A stretch of DNA of 23,961 nt from Candidatus Poseidoniaceae archaeon (GTDB lineage: Archaea > Thermoplasmatota > Poseidoniia > Poseidoniales > Poseidoniaceae): contig JAKMGM010000047.1 in assembly GCA_022424925.1 (NCBI GenBank), positions 1 through 23,961 on the forward strand. The letters are read 5' to 3'. Of this stretch, positions 1 through 7,626 are shown in pieces; position 1 is the first letter of the stretch; each line of letters begins with the position of its first letter. The position numbers and the translations under genes are program-made. The notes below the pieces were generated by a model. The model searched no databases. It was not told where the DNA came from and worked only from the letters and a program-made list of their open reading frames with translations.

Positions 1-92
1 GCAGTAATTTTACTGGACTCTGCCTGTGCGGAAGCAAGTTGCTTTTCAGCAGACTGCTCGGCTTCTTTGATTTTCCGGAGAACATCTTTCAT
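1..92 (-). CDS. A-type ATP synthase peripheral stalk subunit H (partial, 3' end missing)
   Basis: Only the first 30 codons are visible; the gene runs off the left edge. The peptide begins MKDVLRKIKEAEQSAEK and continues as an Ala/Glu/Lys-rich amphipathic helix. This resembles the start of archaeal AhaH/AtpH, the coiled-coil stalk subunit that usually opens the A-type ATP synthase operon and links the membrane and catalytic sectors. The ATG at 92 is preceded by AGGTGA about nine bases upstream, which supports this start. A weak TATA-like CATAAAC on the minus strand lies in the 90-base gap before it (93-182), so an ATP synthase operon may start here. The call rests on a short N-terminal helix; another coiled-coil protein is possible. 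The sequence left of the window would settle it. Confidence 0.7.
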   Translation of the reverse strand, partial: MKDVLRKIKEAEQSAEKQLASAQAESSKIT

Positions 93-182
93 ACCCAAGT
101 AAATCACCTGTACTTCGTCCAATCGAAAGGGGTTTATGAGGGTAATGGGCGTAAAGAATGGAGTTCAGAGGCCTGTTGGAAA

Positions 183-932
183 CTAATTCTTCTTTGGTTT
201 TGTGGCTCGAAAGCGACTGGACATCATGAACGGGAGCAGCAGTCTGCCTTGGACATCATCGAAGCCCACTTCTTTCATCATATTGCGGTAATACCCGTTC
301 GTGCCGTATTGCGTGTAGGTGTTCGCAAGCCCCTTCCAAGGGTGGTTCTTCTCCCTCGTGACATATCGAGCAATCCACTGAACAACCGTGGCCATCCAAA
401 TACGACCACCGAGGCCATGAAACCAATTCGCCTTTCCTGCATCGCAAATGACCAAACGACCGCCGGGTTTCAAAACTCGAAAAATCTCGGAGAGACCCTT
501 CTTTTTGTCTTGGAAATCACGGAACGAAAACAGGCAAAAAACCATATCGAAAGTGTCATCTTCCAAAGGAATAGACTCGGCAATAGCTTCGACATATTTT
601 GCTGGGGATTCGCCTCGGGATTCTCGGGCAGAGTCTACTCGCTTTTTGGCCACTTTGAGCATTTCTGATGAGGGGTCAAGGCAGGTCACGTCAAGTCCTA
701 CAAGGTCTTCAGCGAAAGAGCCGGGCCCACATCCGACTTCAAGCACTTTCATGCCTGGTTCAGCATGGTTTCGGACATTACGCCTCCAGCGCTTGTCCTG
801 ACCAAAGGTCATCAAACGGTTGACGCGGTCATAATTGGGGATGGTCTCTTCAAGTTGCAACTCAAGTTTCTCCCATGCATCAAGATCGATGCCGGAAGGG
901 TCGTACCCACCGGTAGCAGAACGGTCGCCCAT
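183..932 (-). CDS. ubiE: UbiE/MenG-type quinone-biosynthesis C-methyltransferase
   Basis: A 249-residue SAM-dependent methyltransferase of the UbiE/COQ5 family, which C-methylates demethylmenaquinone or a related quinone precursor at the membrane surface. The UbiE-type N-terminal segment NYDRVNRLMTFGQDKRWRR is at residues 33-51. SAM motif I VLEVGCGPG is at 63-71 and the acidic residue after motif II is Asp86. The family block FSFRDFQDKKKGLSEIF runs from about 135, followed by RVLKPGG. Length matches the family. The frame opens with TTG at 938, but I prefer ATG at 932 (GGAGGTGA lies nine bases before it). It lies downstream of the KaiC-like genes on the same strand (82-base gap) and upstream of the ATP synthase gene, and fits a respiratory theme with ctaA/ctaB. 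The exact quinone substrate cannot be read from the sequence. Confidence 0.87.
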   Translation of the reverse strand: MGDRSATGGYDPSGIDLDAWEKLELQLEETIPNYDRVNRLMTFGQDKRWRRNVRNHAEPGMKVLEVGCGPGSFAEDLVGLDVTCLDPSSEMLKVAKKRVDSARESRGESPAKYVEAIAESIPLEDDTFDMVFCLFSFRDFQDKKKGLSEIFRVLKPGGRLVICDAGKANWFHGLGGRIWMATVVQWIARYVTREKNHPWKGLANTYTQYGTNGYYRNMMKEVGFDDVQGRLLLPFMMSSRFRATKPKKN

Positions 933-1014
933 GGGCAATGCTCACCTCCGACCTCTTTGGATATGTCGCCATAAAATTCAGCAATGAGTTGGCAGAGAAA
1001 CGCCACCTGACCTG

Positions 1015-1818
1015 TCAAGCAATACGTTCGACAGTTTCCGGTGTAATCCCCTCTTCAGGTGTAACACGGAACACGAGAATTTTGAGGTTTTCAGGAGCGT
1101 TGCGGAACTTGGAAACAATCATCGAAGTCTCGAAATCAGTACCAATGGTTCGAACTTGGAACGACAAAACCATATCTGCAATCGACGCAAGTTCCTGCTT
1201 GACCGTAGGGTCAAGACCATTGGTTGAAACCGAGACGAGTAGTAAACCTCGGTTCAGTTGTGCATGGGCTTGAAGCATCCGAACCATGGCAATCACTCGT
1301 GAAGGGTCTTCGCGTTGCAGGAAGAAGTCAAGACTGTCTATGACGGCTCGAAAGTACGGACCAAGTGCCATAATTTCATTGGTCACTTCAGTGAGATAAT
1401 CTTGGGTATTATCATCGACAAAACGCGTTTGGGCAAGTCGTCGAATATCGTCAAGTCGGAAACCTTCCAACCGGTATCGGCTGGCAAGGAGTTCTCGTTC
1501 CAAAACTGTCGAGTTGTATTCTTCGCCGATGGTACGGACACTGATGTCAAGCGGCCATTCGTACTTCTGGAAGATACGAATAATTTCTTGCTGCCCTTCA
1601 TTGGTTGAAATGTAGAGGGTGTTTTCAGCCTCTTCGGCAGGCGATGTAAATTGCTTTGCGAACAATTCACTTCCCGAACCGGTATCGGTGAATGCAACCA
1701 TCATGAATCCACGAGGTACGCCACCGTGCATCTCATTGTCGAATTTTGGGACGCCAAACGAGCCCACTTTACCAAAGAACTCTTCATCCTCGGGGTCGAA
1801 TTCAATTTTTCTAGCCAT
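1015..1818 (-). CDS. KaiC/RAD55-like RecA-fold protein with degenerate Walker A (third of triad)
   Basis: A 267-residue protein with the plan of a single-domain KaiC/RAD55 ATPase. The segment FDNEMHGGVPRGFMMVAF (27-44) matches the KaiC lead-in (LDxxxGGGIPxG). The P-loop position reads TDTGSGSELFAK (about 44-55), so the GK[ST] of Walker A is lost. The post-P-loop strand YISTNE (Glu74) and the Walker B strand FRAVIDSLDFF (Asp161) remain. I infer a RecA fold that probably does not hydrolyse ATP normally. The frame begins GTG-ATG; ATG at 1818 is favoured because GAGGT lies seven bases upstream. That GAGGT overlaps the TGA of the preceding gene, showing tight operon coupling (10-base gap). It is last of three related genes. 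Its function is unknown; a regulatory or structural partner of the intact member is plausible. Confidence 0.75.
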   Translation of the reverse strand: MARKIEFDPEDEEFFGKVGSFGVPKFDNEMHGGVPRGFMMVAFTDTGSGSELFAKQFTSPAEEAENTLYISTNEGQQEIIRIFQKYEWPLDISVRTIGEEYNSTVLERELLASRYRLEGFRLDDIRRLAQTRFVDDNTQDYLTEVTNEIMALGPYFRAVIDSLDFFLQREDPSRVIAMVRMLQAHAQLNRGLLLVSVSTNGLDPTVKQELASIADMVLSFQVRTIGTDFETSMIVSKFRNAPENLKILVFRVTPEEGITPETVERIA

Positions 1819-1828
1819 CACAACAACC

Positions 1829-2440
1829 TCAGTTAATGAGTACTTGACCTCGATCGATTAAATCAGTACAATACAAATCTAAGTTTGCCAAAACCAATGG
1901 AGGCGTTTGGTCCGGAACATTGAGAATAACGGACAAGACTTCGCGCTGGCGAAACGTGTTGATGAAGGTGTGAAGGTACTCAGCAAGCATACGGTCATCG
2001 TTGTAAATCGCCAGGGCGTTGACGCTGTCAAGGAAAACAAAGTTACGAGCGGATGTTGTCATACGAAGAATGTACAGCGTGCGCAAGAGAACCGATTCGA
2101 GCATGATTGGGCTGTCTACGAAATGAATATTGGTGTACGCCACATCAGTTCCACCAAGAATGCCCGATGAGACCAAATCGACAAACTGAATGCGGGAAAT
2201 ATCTTCATCCGTAAGCCCGATTGCCTTGAACTCTTCAATTCGCTCGGCAGCACCAACGCTTGCGCAAATGTAGACGCCACCCATCTCAAACATCTGCATG
2301 AGCGGAATGAGCGTACTCGCAGTGACATTGAACGCATTGGAATTACCGCACCGGACTTGGATTGCACTGTTGAGACTCACATCTGCAGCAAGCTGCTCTG
2401 CAATTCGGTCATCGAGAACCAGATTTGTGTACATTATCAT
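1829..2440 (-). CDS. Short KaiC-like RecA-fold protein lacking Walker A (second of triad)
   Basis: A 203-residue protein I do not recognise by name. Its order of elements matches the KaiC-like neighbours. A residue stretch RCGNSNAFN (30-38) stands where a P-loop would be, with no GxxxxGK[ST]. GGVYICASVGAAERIEEF (54-71) matches the strand after the P-loop. ARNFVFLDSVNAL (131-143, Asp138) is a Walker B-like strand. The C-terminal strand and helix resemble the corresponding region of KaiC proteins. It lacks the N-terminal lead-in of about 30-40 residues found in its neighbours. Its ATG overlaps the TGA of the upstream gene (ATGA, 2437-2440), implying translational coupling. A second in-frame ATG at 2434 is also well placed after AGGTGG. 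The relationship is inferred from motif order only; structure prediction would test it. Confidence 0.65.
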   Translation of the reverse strand: MIMYTNLVLDDRIAEQLAADVSLNSAIQVRCGNSNAFNVTASTLIPLMQMFEMGGVYICASVGAAERIEEFKAIGLTDEDISRIQFVDLVSSGILGGTDVAYTNIHFVDSPIMLESVLLRTLYILRMTTSARNFVFLDSVNALAIYNDDRMLAEYLHTFINTFRQREVLSVILNVPDQTPPLVLANLDLYCTDLIDRGQVLIN

Positions 2441-3225
2441 CCACCTACCTTGTTGGTCTTATCATGCTGAGCGCCCCACTTAAGCATTGGAGTCAACATG
2501 ACGCCAAGCGGTGTCAGTTCGATAGCGTGCTTTGCCCGGCTGTGAGAGGTTCCTCGCATCTTCACGACTTGTAAGAAACGAAGAAGATGGCCCATGCGCT
2601 CGACATCGCCCATTACGATAATTCCGTCTGCAATCGCTTCTTCAACACCAAAGGACGACCAGTGGGCATTTTCAGAGGCTGAAGTAATTTCCGAAATGAG
2701 AATGGTTGTGCAACCGAGCGATGCGAGTTTCTTACCGAGCGTGAACAGGAAATCACGGATCAATTGCTCTGATTTAATTTTGTAACACAATGTTGTAACC
2801 GAATCGATAACTAAACGAGTCGCACCGATTTCATGAACGATATTGATGATAGCCTTAATCAAAGCGTGAACATCGTCAAGGTCGAACGAAGCTTTGTCAA
2901 GGCCGAGCCATGAATACAAAACGTCCATATCAAAAACGTTGATTTTTCCAGAGTCAACCATCTTCATGTCAAAAAAGGCATACTGCCTGATGTTTTCCAG
3001 CAACTTAATCGAAGGTTCTGTTGCAGTAAAATGGGCGCATGATTCCGGTAGTTTTGCTAATGCGCCTCGAACGAGGAATTCCATTGCGAGGGTCGTCTTA
3101 CCCGAACCGCAGGTACCGGCTGCGAGAACGGTAGAACCGTGGGGGATGCCTCCTCGAAGGATTTCATCCAAACCGTGGATACCCGTAATACAACGGTCAC
3201 GGGTATAATTTGAGGTTGACTGCAT
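2437..3225 (-). CDS. KaiC/RAD55-family ATPase, intact Walker A (first of triad)
   Basis: A 262-residue single-domain KaiC-like ATPase of the RecA superfamily. The lead-in ITGIHGLDEILRGGIPHGS is followed by an intact Walker A GTCGSGKTT (37-45). Next come a Glu at the catalytic position (TATEP, Glu70) where KaiC usually has a Glu pair, and a Walker B strand RLVIDSVTTL (Asp141). Such proteins form ATP-dependent hexamers and often act as switches. In archaea the family includes FlaH/ArlH of the archaellum and stand-alone regulators, and nothing here fixes which. The frame opens with GTG at 3234; ATG at 3225 is chosen because GGTGTG lies six bases upstream. It is translationally coupled to the next gene by a four-base overlap and lies 73 bases after the pilin-like gene, so all may share a transcript. 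Confidence 0.85.
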   Translation of the reverse strand: MQSTSNYTRDRCITGIHGLDEILRGGIPHGSTVLAAGTCGSGKTTLAMEFLVRGALAKLPESCAHFTATEPSIKLLENIRQYAFFDMKMVDSGKINVFDMDVLYSWLGLDKASFDLDDVHALIKAIINIVHEIGATRLVIDSVTTLCYKIKSEQLIRDFLFTLGKKLASLGCTTILISEITSASENAHWSSFGVEEAIADGIIVMGDVERMGHLLRFLQVVKMRGTSHSRAKHAIELTPLGVMLTPMLKWGAQHDKTNKVGG

Positions 3226-3298
3226 GGGATTCACACCACACCAATGGCTTTGGGTTCATGAAGCATCCGCTGATTCGCGCTGAAACAGAAATCGATAC

Positions 3299-4420
3299 TC
3301 ATGTAAAAGAAATGAGGCCGGGCGTTGGCGAGGTTTGCACCATCCATGAAGCTTGAGTGCCGTTAAATGTCGCCTCAAGGGACTGACCTAACGATGTAAA
3401 CAAGCCGCTGTCACCACCCCATTGTATCTTCATGACATCGTAGGGCCGGGCTTGGTCTACTTGCGTGTAGCGAAGAGAGAGAACTCCGTTACCATCAGCA
3501 AGCAGGTTGATCGAGCCAACGCCGAGAAATGATTCCTGTGAAAGGTCAACAACCTGTGAACCGGTTGCAGTGATTTGGGATGACGCATCACCGGTGAATA
3601 CAATGGTCGAGTGGCCGGAGATGACCCCTTCCTGGAACAACAAATTGTTCCCCCCGTTTGTAGAGGTGTGATTCAGTGACCAACCGCGTAGAGACAGAGC
3701 GAAGTCATTCGGATTATAGATTTCAATCCATTCGGGACCTGATGAGATAGGCCGAAGCATGACTTCGCTAAGATAGAGGTCATTGTCCTTCTCACCACCT
3801 CGATGAACTTCAAGAACAACACGAAGAATTTCGCCGTCCTGTGAAAACTGTCGGTTGGCTGATGAAGATGCATCGGCTGTAGATCGGTCAGTGCCGCCCG
3901 TGAATAACTCTAAACCGATTCGACTGGTGTTTTCAGATTGGACGACTGATATGGAGAGGTACAGCGAATATTCTTCGTCCAAGCCCAACCCTAAGGCCAT
4001 TTTTTCTTCAGAGACATTGCGCAGAGCATGGATACGTTGGTGGTCGAGGATACCATTGTCCAACAACCCAGTTTGAACCCGCCCATTATCGAGTGTCACG
4101 GCGTTGTAAAGGTGCCATTCTGAAGTTGAATTGTTAAAGTCAAGTGCATTGGCACCCATCGGAACAAACCAACCACCGTCTGAGGTTAATCGGTCTAAAC
4201 CTTGAACTGCAGCACGGTCTATCCGGTCTACATTCGGGTCGTTGGAGCCCATTTGTAGCTGAGCCAACGATAAAAAAGCGGTAAGAATCATCAGAAATAA
4301 AGCAAAGGCTGAGAGAAACTCAATGACTGCAGTGAGGGCGTTATCATCTCTTTTTAGAGAGCAGGCCTCGACACCTCGCATGAACATCGTACTGTTCGGC
4401 GATAGAAGAGGTTGCCGCAT
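3299..4420 (-). CDS. Pilin-like membrane-anchored protein with C-terminal lamin-tail (LTD) domain
   Basis: A 373-residue putative surface protein. The N terminus has a basic stretch (SLKRDD, 21-26) followed by one hydrophobic segment, about residues 29-55 (LTAVIEFLSAFALFLMILTA). This looks like archaeal type IV pilin/class III signal sequences, although a canonical cleavage site is not clear. The middle part (60-200) is not recognised. Residues 215-373 look like a lamin-tail domain: LYLSEVMLRP, then EWIEIYNPNDFALSLRGWSL, ending in the typical W...SPTPG pattern; LTDs occur widely in secreted prokaryotic proteins. No clear Shine-Dalgarno precedes the ATG at 4420; in-frame ATGs at 4387 and 4381 are alternatives, and the mRNA may be leaderless. 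It lies upstream of the KaiC-like triad on the same strand. A role in adhesion or a surface filament is inference. Confidence 0.7.
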   Translation of the reverse strand: MRQPLLSPNSTMFMRGVEACSLKRDDNALTAVIEFLSAFALFLMILTAFLSLAQLQMGSNDPNVDRIDRAAVQGLDRLTSDGGWFVPMGANALDFNNSTSEWHLYNAVTLDNGRVQTGLLDNGILDHQRIHALRNVSEEKMALGLGLDEEYSLYLSISVVQSENTSRIGLELFTGGTDRSTADASSSANRQFSQDGEILRVVLEVHRGGEKDNDLYLSEVMLRPISSGPEWIEIYNPNDFALSLRGWSLNHTSTNGGNNLLFQEGVISGHSTIVFTGDASSQITATGSQVVDLSQESFLGVGSINLLADGNGVLSLRYTQVDQARPYDVMKIQWGGDSGLFTSLGQSLEATFNGTQASWMVQTSPTPGLISFT

Positions 4421-4455
4421 GGACTATGTGCAAATCGTCCGATTATTGCATCTAT

Positions 4456-4470
4456 GCCCCCTTCGGGGGC
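4456..4470. promoter_or_regulatory. GC-rich hairpin in the divergent intergenic region
   Basis: The sequence GCCCCCTTCGGGGGC forms a perfect six-pair inverted repeat around TTC. It sits in the 81-base gap between the divergently transcribed LTD-protein and large surface-protein genes. It could be an operator or a 5'-UTR hairpin of the 4502 gene. No T-tract follows it, and neither gene ends here, so a terminator is unlikely. I see no clear TATA box in this gap. Confidence 0.35.
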
Positions 4471-4501
4471 GATGAGTCTTTGAAGCCCGGCTGTAAGGCG
4501 T

Positions 4502-7459
4502 ATGACAATGTCGCGCTATGCTGTTTCGAATTCTGGGCGAAAAAGTAGTAGTTTCTGCTTTGTACTCCTGTTGCTCATGGCATCGTTAACGGGGTTGTTT
4601 TCGCTCCCCGGAGTCTCAGCAACAGAACCTGGTGACTTGAGGCTCGTCGCTACCAATTCACCTATGGAAGACTCATGGAGTTCATCATGGGAGAATATGC
4701 GATTCAACGTAACGGTCACCAATGAAGGCTTACAAGCGATTTCGAATCGAGGCTTGTGGTGGTACGCTTGTGAAGGGGAAGTTGAAAGCGGTCTTTGTGT
4801 GTCGACATACGACGAACGAGGTAGTTTTTCCCTAACAACGATTTATCCTGGCGAAACAGAGGACTATGAATCTTCAAACCTTTGGAATCCATCAGGTGAC
4901 GAGGGAGCATTTACAATCGTTTACGCCTTTGATGACAACGACCAAGACCCATCTGACGATGTATTGAGTTTTACAATCAATCTCACACGCTCATTCGTTG
5001 ACCTCGCTGTTGACCCACTGTACGAACCGACAAGCACCCTCAGCAATCTCGGTTACGACGGTTCACAAGCCATTCTTAACACCGACACCGACTACACAAT
5101 GAATGCGAAAGGAACGATTACTGCTTGTGGAACGTGTAATTTTGCAGCAGACATCGGATGGCAACTATGGTCAAGCGATGGGCAAATTATGATTTCTGAA
5201 GCATTCACGACCTTTTCAGACCTACCGGCTTGGGGGGGCATTTCCCCTTTGAATGAAGTTATGCCTGACTTTACCCATCCAGATGAAGGCACTTTCCTCT
5301 TGCGCTGGGGGCTTATCGGCGGTACTGGAACCCCATATGGAGACCTCGTGCCTGACAACGATATGGCTGAAGTTATCGTCGTTCTCGACAATACCATTGA
5401 TTTGCAGGCGTCCTCGATGGTACCTGGCCACAATCCGACTTCAATGGACTACTACTATGGAGATGAGATGGTTCATTCGGTTCTGCAGAACAACGGCTAT
5501 GTTTCAATCGCTTCAACAACCGTTACATTCCAAATTTTCGACCAACTCGGTGAAGTGGAATCGACATCTACATGCGCAGTTATCGATTTCCATCCTGGAC
5601 AAGAACGCACTTGCAAGTTTGATGTGACGCTTAGGGGTGAAGGAAAGACCTTGGCCATCAGTGTACCAACCGTATTTGCTGAAGGAAGCGATTCAAAGCC
5701 AGGGGATAACAGTCTAACTGAAAATGCAGATCTATTAAGCGGTAGTATTAACGCTGCCATTACTCAAAGCAATTCTCAAGGCATTTACACTACTGGTGAA
5801 GATATTGTAATGGTCGCACGTGTCGGTGACACGGCTGCTGCACCACTGAATTATTCATGGTGGCAATCTGGCATCATTAACATCGGATACGGGCAAATTT
5901 TGAACGTTTCTGGTTCGGTTTTAGGATTGGGAGACCATATTGTGACCCTGCGGGTTGTCGATGCATTTGGCGAGCTCGAATCGGCTCACGTTGACATTAC
6001 GCTGTTCAATTACGTTTCGCTGGACAACGGCAATTTGTTTTCGGGTGAGGCCGTGACGCGTTCACTTTCCTATCTCGAACATGAAGCAATCCTTCCTGTT
6101 CTCGGCACACAATACGGAATCGGTGAAGGTAGAGAACCCCTACTTTTGCTCTCATTCGACATACTGTCAAGCGCTGATGATTCAAACAACACGGGTTTGG
6201 AGCGCATGAATATTCATCTCAACACATCGAACCTCTTGCCCGATAACATCCCATTGGATACCGTCGACGTTCGATTTTTACCGGGTCTAGACCAAAACAT
6301 TTGGACATATCTCGACCAATATACCAAGAATCCTGACCATTCATTCGATGTAACGCTCAATGAAAACGGAGTTCTCCTCCTTATCGGCGTTGCACCACCT
6401 GCAAACATCTCCAGTGGACCCATCCAATATCAGCAACGACAAGGAGGTAGTATTGAACTGGAGTGGAACCCAGAGGGCGACACAGACAACCCGTACATCG
6501 GCTCATGGAACATTTACAAACTGACGGTATCAAACAGTGCAGGAACCATCTTCCCCGATCCTAATGCAGATTTTAATCAGAACGTGTGGGAACAACTAAC
6601 TGAAACGACGCTCGTTGCGTCACTTCATCCAAGTCTTAGCGGCTGGGTAGACCCATCTCCTCTTCCAACTGGAATTTGCGCTTCATACGCTATAATGCCT
6701 GCTGACAGAGAGGGTACTCCAGACTTCCTCAACATTGAAGTCAGCCGAGATGATAACGGCCAACCCATAGCGTATTGCGGTGATGCAGTTGCTCCTGACA
6801 AAATACTGACCAACATACGGGTTTCGACTTCATTCACCAACGATACCGAATGTTACAAAATAATGAACGACTGGTCAATGTGCTACGATGTCAACGTTTC
6901 ATGGGTGTGGCCAGAACACGAAACTACGGGCGATATTGCGTGGAACTTGTATCGAACCGATCAACGACCTGACGGTATTGACATTTCCTTCCTAACGCCG
7001 ATGGAAGAGGGATTAACCGGGGTTCCTGGTGAAAAGGGATACTTCAACCAAAGCGGAATCAACGATGAGAACATCCGGCCTTACCGAACGTTCTACTACA
7101 TCTTTGCACCAGTCGACTCTGTCGGCAATCAACGCAATGAAGCCAGTTACCCCACCAATGCAATCCGAGTCACAATAGAAGACCAATGGTGGGATTACAA
7201 CCAACACCTCATTCCGGAGCCTGAGCCCGAACCTGAACCGCCGCTTGGCGTAGAATGGTTGGGTACGTTAACTGATTACATGGAAGTCGAAGAGTTCCAA
7301 ATGACTGGTGCAATAGCACTCCTCACGCTGGTTGTAAGTATGATTTCACTCCCGATTGTCATTCGAAAGCGAAAGCGGCTTGCCCGCATTATGAAAGCAC
7401 GTAAAAAGCGTGAAGGTTCACAAGCCACTGCTGAAGACTTAGAAGAATTCTTTGACTGA
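4502..7459 (+). CDS. Large secreted, C-terminally membrane-anchored surface protein
   Basis: A 985-residue exported protein. It has a signal peptide with a hydrophobic core at about 18-35 and a likely cut after GVSA (residue 40). The long extracellular part is rich in Asp, Asn, Ser, Thr and aromatic residues. Three segments beginning DLRLVATNS, FVDLAVDPL and TIDLQASSM resemble CARDB-type beta-sandwich repeats. A PKD-like stretch (GLGDHIVTLRVVDAFG) and fibronectin-like segments follow. A PEPEPEPEPP spacer (905-914) precedes a transmembrane helix (about 935-955), and the protein ends in a basic then acidic cytoplasmic tail (RKRKRLARI...EEFFD). Several Cys pairs suggest extracellular disulfides. 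The ATG at 4502 has a weak GTAAGGCG upstream; an in-frame ATG lies two codons on. Domain names are judged by eye. A cell-surface or S-layer-associated role is inferred; ligand or substrate is unknown. Confidence 0.8.
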   Translation: MTMSRYAVSNSGRKSSSFCFVLLLLMASLTGLFSLPGVSATEPGDLRLVATNSPMEDSWSSSWENMRFNVTVTNEGLQAISNRGLWWYACEGEVESGLCVSTYDERGSFSLTTIYPGETEDYESSNLWNPSGDEGAFTIVYAFDDNDQDPSDDVLSFTINLTRSFVDLAVDPLYEPTSTLSNLGYDGSQAILNTDTDYTMNAKGTITACGTCNFAADIGWQLWSSDGQIMISEAFTTFSDLPAWGGISPLNEVMPDFTHPDEGTFLLRWGLIGGTGTPYGDLVPDNDMAEVIVVLDNTIDLQASSMVPGHNPTSMDYYYGDEMVHSVLQNNGYVSIASTTVTFQIFDQLGEVESTSTCAVIDFHPGQERTCKFDVTLRGEGKTLAISVPTVFAEGSDSKPGDNSLTENADLLSGSINAAITQSNSQGIYTTGEDIVMVARVGDTAAAPLNYSWWQSGIINIGYGQILNVSGSVLGLGDHIVTLRVVDAFGELESAHVDITLFNYVSLDNGNLFSGEAVTRSLSYLEHEAILPVLGTQYGIGEGREPLLLLSFDILSSADDSNNTGLERMNIHLNTSNLLPDNIPLDTVDVRFLPGLDQNIWTYLDQYTKNPDHSFDVTLNENGVLLLIGVAPPANISSGPIQYQQRQGGSIELEWNPEGDTDNPYIGSWNIYKLTVSNSAGTIFPDPNADFNQNVWEQLTETTLVASLHPSLSGWVDPSPLPTGICASYAIMPADREGTPDFLNIEVSRDDNGQPIAYCGDAVAPDKILTNIRVSTSFTNDTECYKIMNDWSMCYDVNVSWVWPEHETTGDIAWNLYRTDQRPDGIDISFLTPMEEGLTGVPGEKGYFNQSGINDENIRPYRTFYYIFAPVDSVGNQRNEASYPTNAIRVTIEDQWWDYNQHLIPEPEPEPEPPLGVEWLGTLTDYMEVEEFQMTGAIALLTLVVSMISLPIVIRKRKRLARIMKARKKREGSQATAEDLEEFFD

Positions 7460-7462
7460 AGT

Positions 7463-7549
7463 TGGCGCGGCAGGGGAGATTTGAACTCCCGAGGTGAAAC
7501 ACCACTGGATTAGCAATCCAGCGCAATGGCCAGGCTATGCGACTGCCGC
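7463..7549 (-). tRNA. tRNA-Ser(GCU), CCA encoded
   Basis: Read on the minus strand, the acceptor arm GCGGCAG (7549-7543) pairs with CTGCCGC (7473-7467). The anticodon arm is CTGGA-TTGCTAA-TCCAG with anticodon GCT, reading AGC/AGU serine codons. A long variable arm (TGGTGTTTCACC) is typical of the serine class, the T arm is GGGAG-TTCAAAT-CTCCC, and the D stem is a short GCA/TGC. The discriminator is G and the next bases are CCA, so the mature end is genome-encoded. The gene ends three bases after the stop codon of the convergent surface-protein gene. The 77 bases on the other side (7550-7626) hold no feature I can recognise. Confidence 0.95.
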
Positions 7550-7626
7550 AGTAACCCGCCGACCGTCGAAGCAGTCATGAACATGACGGTTGAAGCATTC
7601 TTGGATTCACTCTCTAAACGAGCAAC

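Noticed and set aside
39..668. 209-residue plus-strand frame opposite the UbiE methyltransferase
   Set aside because: It lies wholly in the antisense of a gene with clear family motifs, has no ribosome site and no recognisable domain.
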